From Sphaerolaimus hirsutus (taxonomy: Eukaryota > Nematoda > Chromadorea > Monhysterida > Sphaerolaimidae): DNA of 64,000 nt. Position numbers and translations under genes: made by a program. Shown in pieces: positions 10,888 to 21,854 of this stretch (its first letter is position 1; every line of letters starts with the position of its first letter). The stretch is from positions 3,162,001-3,226,000 of the forward strand of contig OZ038452.1 of the NCBI GenBank assembly GCA_964036195.1, written 5' to 3'. Below the pieces are notes generated by a model, which saw only the letters and a list, made by a program, of their open reading frames with translations, searched no databases and was not told the origin of the DNA.

Positions 10888-11064
10888 GAGTGCCTGAATT
10901 GCGTGCACTATGCCATGCTAGATCACAAGATCTACATGAGCACGCCCGTGTACAAGTGCGAGTCGGTGTGGAACCAGACGGCGCAGAAGTACTGCTTTCC
11001 CTCGAAGTGCGCGAGCCTGCAGGATGCGTACACCACCCTCTGGTGCAACGGCATCAGGAACAAG
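10888..11064 (+). CDS. Cys-rich secreted protein, exon 2
   Basis: 59 codons, phase 0/0. Acceptor CACGCGCAG, donor AACAAG|GTGAGA. Contains ECLNC, KCESVWN, YCFPSKC and LWCNG: six cysteines after the signal peptide, suggesting disulphides in an extracellular fold. One N-glycosylation sequon (NQT). GC-rich third positions support coding. Overlapping frames at 10797-11090 are shadows. No family recognised. Confidence 0.75.
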
Positions 11065-11111
11065 GTGAGACTGACCATGCCGCATTGTAGCGGCTCACGG
11101 GAATTTCCAAC

Positions 11112-11928
11112 ACACATCGAAACTGTGTCGCGCAGTTTTTGCGCGACACAAGTTTGTCGCGCAGGTAGTGATGGAATATTGCCGTGGTGCTGGCGCCATT
11201 TGAGGCTATTGCGATATTACATTACCAGCGTTGTCTTCTGCACAACAGTTTTTTGTTGCGCAAATAACAGCGCGACAAGATGTGTGTCGTGCACATAGAC
11301 AAAAATGGTCAAAATTTCTGGCGGTGACAGTGAGTGACAGCTATTTCAGAGGCGGTGACACCTTTATACTATAACTTTACTACTGCAGGCATTTTGAACC
11401 ATTTTTCCACAAGTTTCACTCACAATAGCATATTTTTGCTTTATTTTGCTAATTTTCACATTAGAAATCACTATTTTCAGCTATATACATGCTTAAATAC
11501 CTATTTTTCGCTTTCTACCGTCAATCAATTTATATGGCAGTGATTGTCACCGCGATGACGCGCCATTTTGTCGCGGTGACACCCGTAATCTAGGCGGTGA
11601 CGATCACTGCGTCCCACCGCCACATTTTTCGTCACTGGTCGTGCGCAAGTGGTGCCATGCCTAGGGTGTCAAATTTCCGTTTTCCGTTTCCGCTTTCCGC
11701 AGGCAATTTTGTTCTGTTTTCCGTTCCGTTTTCCGGCAAGTGCAAATATTTTTCCATTTCCATTTCCGTTTTCCGTAAAAAAAATTGTTGACACCCTAGC
11801 CACGCCACAACACCCTGGCGCCGTTAAATGGCGCCAGCACCACGGCGTCATTCCATCAGTACCTGCGCGACAAACTTCTTTCGCACAAAAACTGCGCGAC
11901 ACAATTTTGTTGTGCGTTGAAACTTATT
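11112..11928. mobile_element. 0.8-kb element with GTGTCGCGCAG ends
   Basis: About 90-bp inverted arms: GTGTCGCGCAGTTTTTGCGC and TTGTCGCGCAGGTA, then TGGTGCTGGCGCCATT on the left, complemented on the right. A second element with GGTGACA motifs (11322-11600) and a TTTCCG-core element (11661-11799) are inserted in it. Confidence 0.8.
11661..11799. mobile_element. TTTCCG-core element, complete copy
   Basis: CTAGGGTGTCAA / TTGACACCCTAG ends, with TTTCCG and GGCAAGTGCAAA motifs between. Confidence 0.85.
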
Positions 11929-11986
11929 CCGACCCCATTGTAGCTACTTGCCATGATCACATGGGTTGAACATCACACTCATTCCA

Positions 11987-12049
11987 GTGTACAGGACTTG
12001 GCTTGAACAGGCTGCAAATTGACCAAAGGGTGGATCATTAATCTTGTTT
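11987..12049 (+). repeat. 63-bp exact duplicate, copy 1
   Basis: Begins GTGTACAGGACTTGGCTTGA and ends TCATTAATCTTGTTT. Identical to 14327-14389. Confidence 0.9.
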
Positions 12050-12142
12050 ATCACAATAATGCCTGATTTCTAGATATTTTTAGTTTTTAGCCTGTTTTCT
12101 ATATATTTTTCAGCAACTAACTTTGCAAGTATTTGCACACAG

Positions 12143-12217
12143 GTGGGCTGTCCACTCGGCAGCACTACAGGTGCGAGCTGCACACGAATGATCGGTTTGG
12201 ATTGGATGGATGAATGA
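12143..12217 (+). CDS. Cys-rich secreted protein, terminal exon 3
   Basis: Acceptor TTTGCACACAG, 24 codons and TGA, phase 0. VGCPLGSTTGASC adds two cysteines, making eight in the mature chain if the signal is cut after the Cys in VYC. Total length 105 residues. AT-rich sequence with AATAAA-like motifs follows from 12365. Intron 2 (1078 bp) holds nested transposable elements. Confidence 0.6.
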   Translation: MGCPLGSTTGASCTRMIGLDWMDE

Positions 12218-12514
12218 TACGAAACTTTGAAATTTGTGTTGGTTACTGAACCGCACTACTGAACTTGTCAAACTAGGGATGTTTTCTTGCGCAAGTGATC
12301 ATTTAGAAATCATTTGTATGGGTAAATTGTATGCATGAATCCAATGTGATATAGCGGATTGATAATAATAAATAAATACTTTAAGTAACTTTAAATAAGT
12401 AACTTTATCAGGTGTATTAAGTTATCCAAACAAAACACATAAAACTCCAATGATTGATTCAATTGTGATGCATGGATAATGCTAAAATGGCACCCAAAAA
12501 TGTCATTTTTAAGG

Positions 12515-14254
12515 TGTGTTTGCACACTATAACTCATTGAGTTCCTTCCAATGGCGCTCCACACGGTAGTTGACGCTACTTTTTAGAAGTCGATTGAGTC
12601 AACTCAGAGTCAACTGTTTTTTTTCAGTTGACCCCAGAACCTATTTAGTTGAAAACGTGCACACTTTGTTTGGGTCAACTGAAAAATTTGGACAGTTGAC
12701 AATTTTGAGAAAGTGACAAGTCAATTCAAACGACACGCGTGCGCTAAAAAGTGTACATTTTTCATTCAGTTGACATTTCTTGATGATAACCTTTGTCAAT
12801 TGGGTGATTTTATTAGGCAAAAATCAACTTTAGTTGACATTTTTGCTGCACTCAAATAACAGATTTTTATAGTGAAAATGTCAACTAGTGAAAAATGTGT
12901 ATGTACTGCATGCAAGTGTACGTTTTTAGTTGACATTTTCATTTTACAGAAATTCAATTGACACAAGTAGTCACTCTTCATTGTCAACTGCCCAAAATAG
13001 TGCAAAAAAGTATGAAAAAGTATGTTTTTTCGCTAGTTGACACAGCACTCGCCGACTTTCTAAAAGTACCTTTATTAATTCATTTTTAATTGAAAATGTA
13101 TGAAATTTGAGACTCTGATAGAGAAAAATGTACTCCATCTTTCATAGAAGAACTTTTCGCATGAAAAATTATAATAAAGTTTTGAAAAACATTTTTGTCC
13201 AAATTTTTTGCTTGAGTTGACTTCAGGTTTTTGTACTGATCGTACGCGCATGCTCACTTGACAACCATGAATTTTTCACTTTGTCAACTTCAAAAAAAGT
13301 TTTATCACAAAACTTACTAAAAATGTAATTTGATGCTGGAGTAGTGAGGGAAAAGGTGAAAAAGTGAATAAAGACTGGTGAATGCAGACTGTCATGGATA
13401 AAATGGCCAAATTGCTCAATTGACATATCATTGTGATTGTGTTTGTCAAATTTATGAATTCATGCTCAACTCAGCAATTTTTCACTCATTTTCAAAAATC
13501 ATTTTTGAAAGTCAAATATGTCTCCATTCTTAACAATTAAAAAATATATGTTTGAATATTTTTCCTCTATCAAATGACATGTATTACACAATTTAAATTG
13601 CAGTAAAACATAACTTTGAAATATTTATACATTTAATTTTCTAAAAATTATATATTTTGTTTCCTGTATGCATTTCGTTTTGTTCAGTGATCACTATGTT
13701 CCAAATTTTTTTATCTTCCTGCTGGTACTGTTTGCAATATGATATACATTTGTTGTGTTCTGTGAAAAATAAATTTTGGTTTGATGCAAAATAATTTTTT
13801 CATCTATCATTAAGGCATCATTTAAACATGTTGATATATCAAAAAATTGGCCTTTATTAATACTACATGAATCACCAAAACAATTTTCACACAATTACAC
13901 ATGTCACAAATTAAAATTTTTTCAATGTGAAACAAGAAAATAAATTTTTAAATTATCATACTTTACTTTAACATGAATAATTGAGTGTCACAATATCAAA
14001 TGGATTTTGCTTAACAACATAGGAACATTTAAATCACGCAAATAGCATCAAAGAAGGCTGGGTCAACTCATTTCTGAAAATGTATTTTTCGCAGTTGACA
14101 ATATCGTTTAACAATCAGACCTAACTACCCAAAAAACAGGTTAACACATACGCAGTTGCGTAAATGTCTACTAAGAAATAGGTTGTGTCAACTAAATGGA
14201 GTTGACTCTGAGTTGACGCTGGAATCTATGTCAACTAGCGTGTGCAGCGCCAAT
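12515..14254. mobile_element. 1.7-kb GTTGAC element
   Basis: Ends contain GAGTCAACTCAGAGTCAACT (left, near 12594) and its complement (right, near 14200), with the outer ends CACACTATAACT.. / CTAGCGTGTGCAGCGCC. GTTGAC/GTCAAC recurs throughout the interior. AT-rich, with no coding frame. Smaller relatives at 29124-29285 and 51222-51431. Confidence 0.7.
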
Positions 14255-14326
14255 CATTCAGGACTACTTTTTTGGTCACACCATAAACAATTGCACATTG
14301 AGGAAATGCAATAAGGATGGACTGGT

Positions 14327-14389
14327 GTGTACAGGACTTGGCTTGAACAGGCTGCAAATTGACCAAAGGGTGGATCATTAATCTTGTTT
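14327..14389 (+). repeat. 63-bp exact duplicate, copy 2
   Basis: Same as 11987-12049. It abuts the GGCGCC tandem array directly. Confidence 0.9.
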
Positions 14390-14390
14390 C

Positions 14391-14765
14391 ATGGCGCCAT
14401 TCGGAAAGTGGGCGCCAAGCACCAAGGGCGTCACAGGAAAAGGGCGCCAGGCGCCAAGGGCCCCATGGCGCCATTCGGAAAGTGGGCGCCAAGCACCAAG
14501 GGCGTCACAGGAAAAGGGCGCCAGGCGCCAAGGGCCCCATGGCGCCATTCGGAAAGTGGGCACCAAGCACCAAGGGCGTCACAGGAAAAGGGCGCCAGGC
14601 GCCAAGGGCCCCATGGCGCCATTTGGAAAGTGGGCACCAAGCACCAAAGGCGTCACAGGAAAAGGGCGCCAGGCGCCAAAGGCCCCATGGCGCCATTCGG
14701 AAAGTGGGCGCCAAGCACCAATGGCGCCACGGAAAGAGGGCGCCAAGCGCCAAGGGCGCCAGGAT
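14391..14765. repeat. GGCGCC tandem array, 5 x 74 bp
   Basis: Units start at 14391, 14465, 14539, 14613 and 14687 with ATGGCGCCATTCGGAAAGTG. Open frames of up to 175 codons on both strands result from the repeat and are not genes. Confidence 0.95.
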
Positions 14766-14931
14766 AAATCACTTCGTACAATACACTGCTTGTGCCAAAA
14801 ATGTTTCTCCAACACACTGGGACTGGAGCACACATCCGCTTACTTATTCACGTTCCCCACGATGTAAGCACCAAAAACGATACTAGCAATGAATTTGTTT
14901 GCATAATGTCATACACTGTCAATTCAATACA

Positions 14932-15190
14932 TACCGTATTTCCTCGAAATACCCCCCCCCCTCGAAATACCCCCCCTCGAAATACCCCCCCCCCAGAAAT
15001 ACCCCCCCTCGAAATACCCCCCCCCCAGATTGAGTGAAAAGAGAAAATACATGACAAATACTGCAGTTTGTGTTCTGCGTAGTGCAGAACACACGTTACA
15101 ACAATGTTGGAATCACGTTAGAACAGTGTTTATACCATCTACGTACTAATATTAGTATACAGGATACATGTCAGTTATTGATGCAATTTT
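14932..15190. mobile_element. CGAAATACCCC element, right end missing
   Basis: Matches 36842-37110 from TACCGTATTTCC to CAGTTATTGATGCA. Confidence 0.75.
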
Positions 15191-15930
15191 TTTTATCATT
15201 TGCTATAAACTATATTTGAGTGCGAAAACGGGGCCCAGGAGCAGTCATATGTTGCCCCTGACACCAAACAAGCCAATTCTGGCCCCCATGTGCTGTATGA
15301 ATAGCTTGGGATAGTGGATTATTCACTTTGTAAAACCTATGTTTTTGTCAAAAAAATTTTTTCAGTTTGATCAACAATGCCATCATTGTGTGGGGATTCT
15401 GGGGGTTCTGAGGGGGTGGAAAAGTTGTACTACTATTAATCTACCAATGTTAAAAAAACTTTTTGGGCTCAAATGTCCAGAATAAAAATTATTAAAAATT
15501 TAAATTTCATCGGGAACAAAAATTTGTATGAAATTCTCATTTATATTTTCCAGAAAAAATGTGAAAAAAAAATTTTTCTCCACCAAGGGTGGCCTGAGGG
15601 GGGTGCCCCCTAGGGTATATATAGTAAATACTTGGGGGCACCCTCACACATAATGAAAGCCTAACAGCTTGCATGTGGGATTTGTAAAATACAATAAAGT
15701 GATTTTCTCATTTATATTTTCCACCAGTTTATAAGGCGTTAGTTATACAATTAGGTATTGTTTTATTGTTTAAAAACATTTTTTGGATGCAAAATATAAT
15801 ATAAAAAAACAGTGTACGTACATGCTACATTACATATTGAATTTTCTTTATCATTGCGGCCACAAAATTTCGAGCATCTGTTTCATTGTGGTTTGTGAGG
15901 ATTGTCATCATTACAAACTAGCAGTAATAA
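15191..15930. other. intergenic, one dispersed repeat
   Basis: AT-rich, non-coding. The stretch 15615-15690 (TATATATAGTAAATACTTGG to GCTTGCATGTGGGATTT) recurs inverted at 52985-53050 inside unc79 intron 8. Confidence 0.5.
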
Positions 15931-15934
15931 TAGA

Positions 15935-16045
15935 ATGGCGCAACGGCTCTGGCGCCATTTATGGGCGCCAAAGGGCGCCGAGCCATAGCGCCATTGGCGC
16001 TTGTCGCCAATTCTCTGTGGCGCCCACTTTTTGAAAGGCGCCGTG
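15935..16045. mobile_element. GGCGCC-core element
   Basis: GGCGCCAAAGGGCGCCGAGCC and flanking GGCGC motifs; ends not clear. Confidence 0.6.
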
Positions 16046-16249
16046 AATCGTGATACCCTTGGCCTTGGTGACAGGTGACCTGCCCTAAAAAGTAACCAAA
16101 ATAGGGGTCGGAAAACATTCCACCGCACAACACATTTTGGTCGCCCAGTTTTATAAACGCATATTGCACAACACATATATTTTTGATTTTAGTGCATTGG
16201 CAGTGTGTTTTTATTGGTTTCATAAGCTAAAGTGAAAATTTTCCCAATT

Positions 16250-16345
16250 TGAGTGCTTACTCTCACATTTACCATTTTGCTCACTCTCACATTTACCATT
16301 TTTATCACTCTCACATTTACTATTTATTTGGCTTACCTTCACATT
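16250..16345. repeat. short tandem repeat ACTCTCACATTTACCATTT
   Basis: Three to four diverged copies, about 28 bp apart. Confidence 0.7.
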
Positions 16346-16669
16346 TACCACTTTGTGCATATGTAACTAAGCATAAAAATGATGCATAAATGATGCACTT
16401 TCTTCTAAAACATCCAGTTACATCATGTTTTTATGAAAATACCAAAAATCACTATTGCGAATGCATTCACTAGTTTGCAGTCAAAACTTCAAAAACTCAT
16501 AAATAAGCTTTGAATGCATTTGTGTTTTCTAGAATGAGGTGACCGTTAACTACAGTTGTCAGATAAATGTCAAATATAAAATAAAGTATCAAATGCAATA
16601 CGGTAACATTGTTCTCTTCTTAAAAAGCTTCTGTTATAATATACATGCTAAAATAGTGATATTTATCGT

Positions 16670-16818
16670 TGGCGCCATTTTTTCAGATGGCGCCGTGGCG
16701 CCATTGGTGCCTGGCGCCATTTTCTTTGGCGCCCTTTGGTGCCCAGTGCCATTATTTTGAATGGCGCCATGGTGCCATTGGCGCCTGGCACCATTTTTCC
16801 TGGCGCTTTTCCATCACT
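16670..16818. mobile_element. GGCGCC-core element
   Basis: Right end TGGCGCTTTTCCATCACT. Confidence 0.7.
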
Positions 16819-17228
16819 ACACAATAGTAATTTTTGCTATTTTCTTAAATGCAGGGTGTTCAATTCACTTAAATTCACGTTTCGTTACATATGCACAAAA
16901 TGGCTGTGTGCACACTAGTTTTCAGCCAAAATTTGAAAAACAAGTAAATCTGCTTTGAATGCATTAGAGTTTTCTAAAATGATTCATTTTTCATTTCTGT
17001 CAACTTTTATTGACAAGACACATCATTGTAGAAAACTCAAATGCATTCAAAGCTGACAAATTAGTTTTGAAAATTTGAGTTTTGAGCTCAAAACTCAAAT
17101 GACTTTTTTATTGGAGAACACAGAAACACAGAAATTTTTTGAGTTTTTTTGTTGGATTTGAGGAATACTATGCAGTGTTTGACTGGATAGAATGTGCAAT
17201 ATTAATAAACAGTCATTTGGTCTCGATT

Positions 17229-17390
17229 TGTGATGGAAAAAGCACCAGGACTTTGTCACCAAGCGCTAAAAGCACCATGGCACTTTTCCGAACCCAAGCG
17301 CCAAGCGCCAATGGCGCCAAAGCAAAATGGCGCCAAGCACCAAAAGTGCCATGTCGCTTTTCAAGACAAAGGCGCCATGCAAAAAATTTT
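17229..17390. mobile_element. GGCGCC-core element with left end
   Basis: Starts GTGATGGAAAAAGCACC, the inverted form of the right end in other copies, which defines the family's terminal repeat. Confidence 0.7.
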
Positions 17391-18106
17391 TGCTCCTCAT
17401 ATATGCAGCCATGCTGATGGACTGCTATTAATTTGTTTTTGGCGCAAGATACAAGTCAACTGCAGTCACTTTTGTTGTTTTTTGTCTGTAATATGATTTT
17501 TCTAGAGTGATTCTTGAAATTTTCTGTAATATAGGATGTTAATGTGATGTTTTCACAGAAAGTGCATCATTTCTGCATCATTTTTACACCTGGTTACAAT
17601 TGCACAAAATGTTCCTGTGACCCTCACACACTAGCTTTCAACTGAAATTTTGAAATTGACAAAATCAGATGTCCCTTTCAGGTAGATTACCAGTGATGTC
17701 TACATGTGCCTACACACACTAGCTTTCAACCTAAATTTGGAAAAATCATAAATCAGCTTTGAATAGGTTTGTGTTTACCAACTATAATGAGTTATTATGT
17801 ATTTCTGTCAACTGCAGTTTTTTCCCTTAAATTCATTTCTTCATATGTCTTTTTGCCTATTTTCAGCTGTTTTTGTCTATATTAATATATATATGTTTTA
17901 ATATACCTACCTATTTTTGGCTATTTTTCCCTGTTTTTAAGATTATCTGTATTTAAGTACTTTCAAAAACGATTCCATTAAATTTGCACAAAAAGGCGTC
18001 AGTTTTTTAGAGCCAAAAGTTATACCTTATATAAGATGGTACCTTCAATTTTTTGGCCAGATTTTTGTTTGGTCAAAATTCGAAGTTTCTCTTCCAGTGC
18101 ATAGTT

Positions 18107-18452
18107 GTTAAAATACTGGTATTTTTAGAAAGTGTAAGTGTAAGTGTAAATACACTTTCCAAATTTTAAGTATGGATACCAAAAGTGTAAGGTATTTTTA
18201 AAATACCCAGGAAAGTGAAAAAAAGGTGTAAGTGTAAAAAAATTTTCAAAAAGAGCTCTCACTGTTGAGCATTAGAAAACACCACATAAAACAGGGCCAC
18301 CTGAAAGTAAAAAATACACTTTCTGTACCCAGGTATTTTGCCCAGGAAAGTTTATAAAGTGTATAGGTATTCTATGAAAGTGTAAGTGTAAGTGTAAATA
18401 TAAATGCCCATTTACCCGGGTATTTCGGGTAAGTGTAAATACACTTTCACAA
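18107..18452. mobile_element. GTTGTTAAAA element
   Basis: Left AGTTGTTAAAATACTGGTAT, right TACACTTTCACAACTCT. AAGTGTAAGTGTAA repeats inside. Related: 20912-21240. Confidence 0.7.
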
Positions 18453-18937
18453 CTCTGTTCCAGTGAATACTGCCGCTGTAAACTTACACATTTTTCAGCA
18501 GCCGAAGTCGACGAAGAGTTATCGCAGTGCCCGTCGCACCGTATTCATCATTTTCCGCCATGTTTAGCAACTGTTTTTATTATTTTGCTGTGCCTAATAT
18601 TAGAGGAATGCTTTATATTAGAGGGTACCTTATATTTACCTTATATATTTGACACATTTTACATCATAACATAAAAATGAAATCGACAGCTCATTATGAT
18701 CATTTTAAGCATTCATGGGTGAAAAGTCCGCCAAGAAATGGCCGAGATGTAAAGTTTTTGAATTTGCATGCTTTGTTGTTCATGCGGTAATGTATATTTA
18801 TGGTTTGGGGGTGGAAGTTTGAAGTGCTGTAACTTTTGACCGGAAAGATATATTCAATTTATTCAATTATTCAAATTTGATCTGAATTGGCCCAGAAATG
18901 GCCGAGTTACCTGTGTGCAGATCGAGCAGGTTGCGGT

Positions 18938-19127
18938 TTGGGGTCTGGGATATGACAAATTGTTTAGGTTTACTTGAAAAATCCCCCAGTCCCGAGATAA
19001 GTGGGGTCTTTAAAAAGGTGGTCATTTTGCATGGATAAAATGACAGCCATTTTATAGACCCCCCTTATCTCGGGACTGGGGGATTATTGGAGTAAACCTA
19101 AACAATTTGTCATAGCCCAGACCCCAA
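18938..19127. repeat. 190-bp foldback (GGGTCTGGGATATGACAAAT arms)
   Basis: Arms of about 75 bp: ACAAATTGTTTAGGTTTACT and CCCCAGTCCCGAGATAAG on the left, complemented on the right. Confidence 0.85.
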
Positions 19128-19227
19128 ACCTAACCTACTCAAACGGCATCAAAATCGGAAAATGTACAACAGAATGGGATGCATTTATGTATGTGTATGT
19201 GAGATCGCGAAAAATTATTCCTACCAT

Positions 19228-19345
19228 ATTTCTTCTAATAGAAGAGCGTGTTCTATTTTTTCACCAACTTTTACCTGCCATTCTATTGGAGGTGCCGTTC
19301 TATTGGAGGCTGCCATTCTATTTTTTTCACCAACTTTTTAACACA
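19228..19345. mobile_element. TTCTAATAGAAG element, left part
   Basis: TACCATATTTCTTCTAATAG then CCTGCCATTCTATTGGAGG, as at 5328. Right end lost. Confidence 0.65.
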
Positions 19346-19434
19346 TTTTTTATTTGAACATTTGAAGTTTTTGATAAAACGTGAACATCATTTTAATACC
19401 AGGGCATCAATTCAAGCAAAACCAAATGTGAAAA

Positions 19435-19545
19435 CACCCCTTCCACTCCAATTCTATTGGGAACTGATCCAAAACTTCCAATTTGATTGGGAAACGATCC
19501 ACTTCCAATTCGATTGGGAACCGATCCAAGCCAAGCCAAGCCCAT
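19435..19545. repeat. about 29-bp tandem repeat, 3 copies
   Basis: Diverged units of CCAATTCGATTGGGAACCGA. Confidence 0.7.
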
Positions 19546-19564
19546 GGTACTTTTTGGACCCTCA

Positions 19565-19830
19565 GCGTAAGCACCAATGGCACCAGAGCTAAATGGCGCC
19601 AAGCGCCAGAAGCACCATGGCGCTATTTGCTTTGGTGCCAGCTGCAAGCGCCAGTGCCAGGCATTTTGTTCCTGGCACCTGACAAAAAAAGTACAAAGCG
19701 CCAAAAGCGCCATAGCACTTTTCATTGGGGTAGCACCACAGCTAGATAGCCAAAAGTGCCAAAAGTGACATGACACTTTTTGCTTTGGTGCTAGCACCAG
19801 GCGCCAGCGCCGTGGCGCTTTTATATCACT
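19565..19830. mobile_element. GGCGCC-core element
   Basis: Decayed GGCGCC/GGCACC motifs; right end GTGGCGCTTTTATATCACT. Confidence 0.7.
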
Positions 19831-20569
19831 AAGCAATAGTGATTTTTTATATTTTCTCAGATACATGATGTAAATGTTACGTTTTAAACAAAAGTGCATC
19901 ACTTTTACGTTTCGTTACATATGCACAAAATGGCTCTGTGCACGTTAGTTTTCCACTGAAACTTTAAAAATGCATAGCCCTGCTTTGCATGCATTTGTGT
20001 TTTCTAAAATGAATCACTTTAATATCTGTCAACTGTAGTTAACAGTCACCTCATTCTAGAAAACTCAAATGCCTTCAAAGCTTATTTATGAGTGTTTGAA
20101 GTTTTATTTGCAAACAGATGTGTGCAGGCACAATAATGATTTTTGGTATTTTCATTAGTACATGATGTAGATGTGATGTTTTAAAAGAAAGTGCATCTTT
20201 TATGCATCATTTTTATGGTTTGTTACATATGCACAATATGTTACATATGCACAAAATTTTGAAAACCTTAGCAGTTAAGCAAAATTTTGAGAACCAAAAT
20301 TTTGAAAAACTAATAAATCTGCTTTGAATGCATTGAGTTTTCCATTGCCACATTATTAGAAAAAAATGAACATTTCTTTGCCGTTTTCGCTGTTTCGCTG
20401 TTTCATCGTTACACCCCCTCTGTTGTGTTTTACCCTTCTATTTTTCCATTTACATTTTCCCCGCCAGAGCTCTGCGTGCAGCGCCCAGACCCAGCGGCCA
20501 TCCTTGCGCCGTGTGCGTGAGAGCGTCCAATTTTTTGTGCATTTTCGTGCGCTATGGCCCTGTTTTTTA

Positions 20570-20850
20570 CGATTTTACGCTGCAATTTTACGCCAGCTGA
20601 AGAAAAGTCAATTCTACGCCAGGTGATTGCATGCAGAATAGATTTTTCTTCAGCTGGCGTAAAATTCCAATGTAAAATAGAAATTTTTGAATTTCCACAA
20701 TCAAATGGCAGTGACTGTGGATGATGACGCTCGGACACAATGAAGGTATTGATAAACATATTCTCCATGAAAAATTGCAGACCTGTATCATCATCCACTA
20801 TTATGTAATCAATTTTGCGATGGAATTTTACGCTGGAATTTTACGCCCGA
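20570..20850. repeat. TTTTACGCCAGCTGAAG inverted repeats
   Basis: Hairpin arms at 20586-20610 and 20646-20672; further TTTTACGCTGG copies near 20825-20845. Confidence 0.6.
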
Positions 20851-20911
20851 GCTGTAATCGTAGCATTAATGCAATTGCGGTTTGAAAATTGATCCCGTGT
20901 AAAAAAATTAG

Positions 20912-21240
20912 GTTGTTAAAATACCAGTATTTTGGAAAACGTAAGCGCAAGCATAAATACACTTGCCAAATTTTGAGTATGGATACTAAAGCGTAAGGTA
21001 TTTTTAAAATACCTACTAAAGCGAAAAAAAGCATAAGCATAAAAATTTTCTAGAAAGTGCTGTTGCTGTTGAGCATCGGAAAAGACTTTAGCTTTCACTT
21101 TCAGATGACTTTAGACATCTTTATAGTGCCCAGGTAATTCAGCTGGGAAAGTGTACGTTGTTTTTATGAAAGCCTAAGTGTAGGTATAAATACCCATTTA
21201 CCCGGGTACTTCGGGTAAGCGTAAATATGCTTTCGTAACT
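20912..21240. mobile_element. GTTGTTAAAA element
   Basis: Left GGTTGTTAAAATACCAGTAT, right GCTTTCGTAACTC. Same plan as 18107-18452, with AAGCGTAAG-type motifs replacing AAGTGTAAG. Confidence 0.7.
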
Positions 21241-21302
21241 CGGCTTTTTTAGCATACGGTACGGATATAAATCCATTAACGTTATTTATATAAAACAAGT
21301 GA

Positions 21303-21308
21303 TTTATT
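21303..21308 (-). promoter_or_regulatory. candidate unc79 polyadenylation signal
   Basis: First minus-strand AATAAA seen below the unc79 stop, which would give a 3' UTR of about 400 nt. Only position supports it. Confidence 0.3.
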
Positions 21309-21713
21309 TCAATAAAAACGAGTGATTGTATACTTTTTCTACAATGAAACTGCCCAAAGAAGTCAAGTTCCCGAACTGAAAATATATGAACTGCACAATG
21401 TTCCAATAATTGTGGGTCAGAGACTATGCGATAATATATATTATATCAAAAACTGTTAAAAGCCTAGATACGTCAATATAACAAATTTAAGATGAGGCGT
21501 CCAATTCTAAAAGTCAAAAAGTCCAAAATATGGAAATTTCCAGTTAGGCGGAGAAACGTCATCTGGGGCTACTCCCGCACATTTTTCATTGCACCACGGA
21601 CCATGAATAGGATCCGGCACTTAACATGCGATCTACTCAAAATCGCATTTAAGTTACTAATCGACTTCTAGAATCAGCCGCCTCAAATCGATAGCCTCGA
21701 TCAGCGGGCCGGT

Positions 21714-21854
21714 CTACACGGAGTAGATCTGCGTGGCGGCGGAGCTCTGCAGCTCCACCTGGGAGATCTTGTAGCGGACGCGTTTGAGCCACGGCTCGAG
21801 CGGCGCGTCGCCCGTCGCGCACGGCACCGCGTTCTCGTGCGCGTCCAGCCGCAC
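21714..21854 (-). CDS. unc79: unc79 terminal exon 32
   Basis: 46 codons plus TAG. Acceptor ACACTGCGCAG. PWLKRVRYKISQVELQSSAA precedes the final TQIYSV, as expected for the family C-terminus. Confidence 0.94.
   Translation of the reverse strand: MRLDAHENAVPCATGDAPLEPWLKRVRYKISQVELQSSAATQIYSV

Larger units (their letters stand above)
16340..20345. repeat. 4-kb cluster of nested inverted repeats (GTTACATATGCACAAAATG family)
   Basis: Left arm near 16355-16570 and right arm near 20030-20260 are inverted copies (AAGCTTTGAATGCATTTGTG, CATGATGTAGATGTGATG). Further copies lie at 16860-17110, 17520-17830 and 19845-20040. GGCGCC elements, a GTTGTTAAAA element and a foldback are inserted between. No gene. 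Confidence 0.7.

Noticed and set aside
14359-14886. Overlapping open frames of 127-175 codons on both strands
   Set aside because: They exist only because the 74-bp GGCGCC unit lacks stops; the products are repeat translations.
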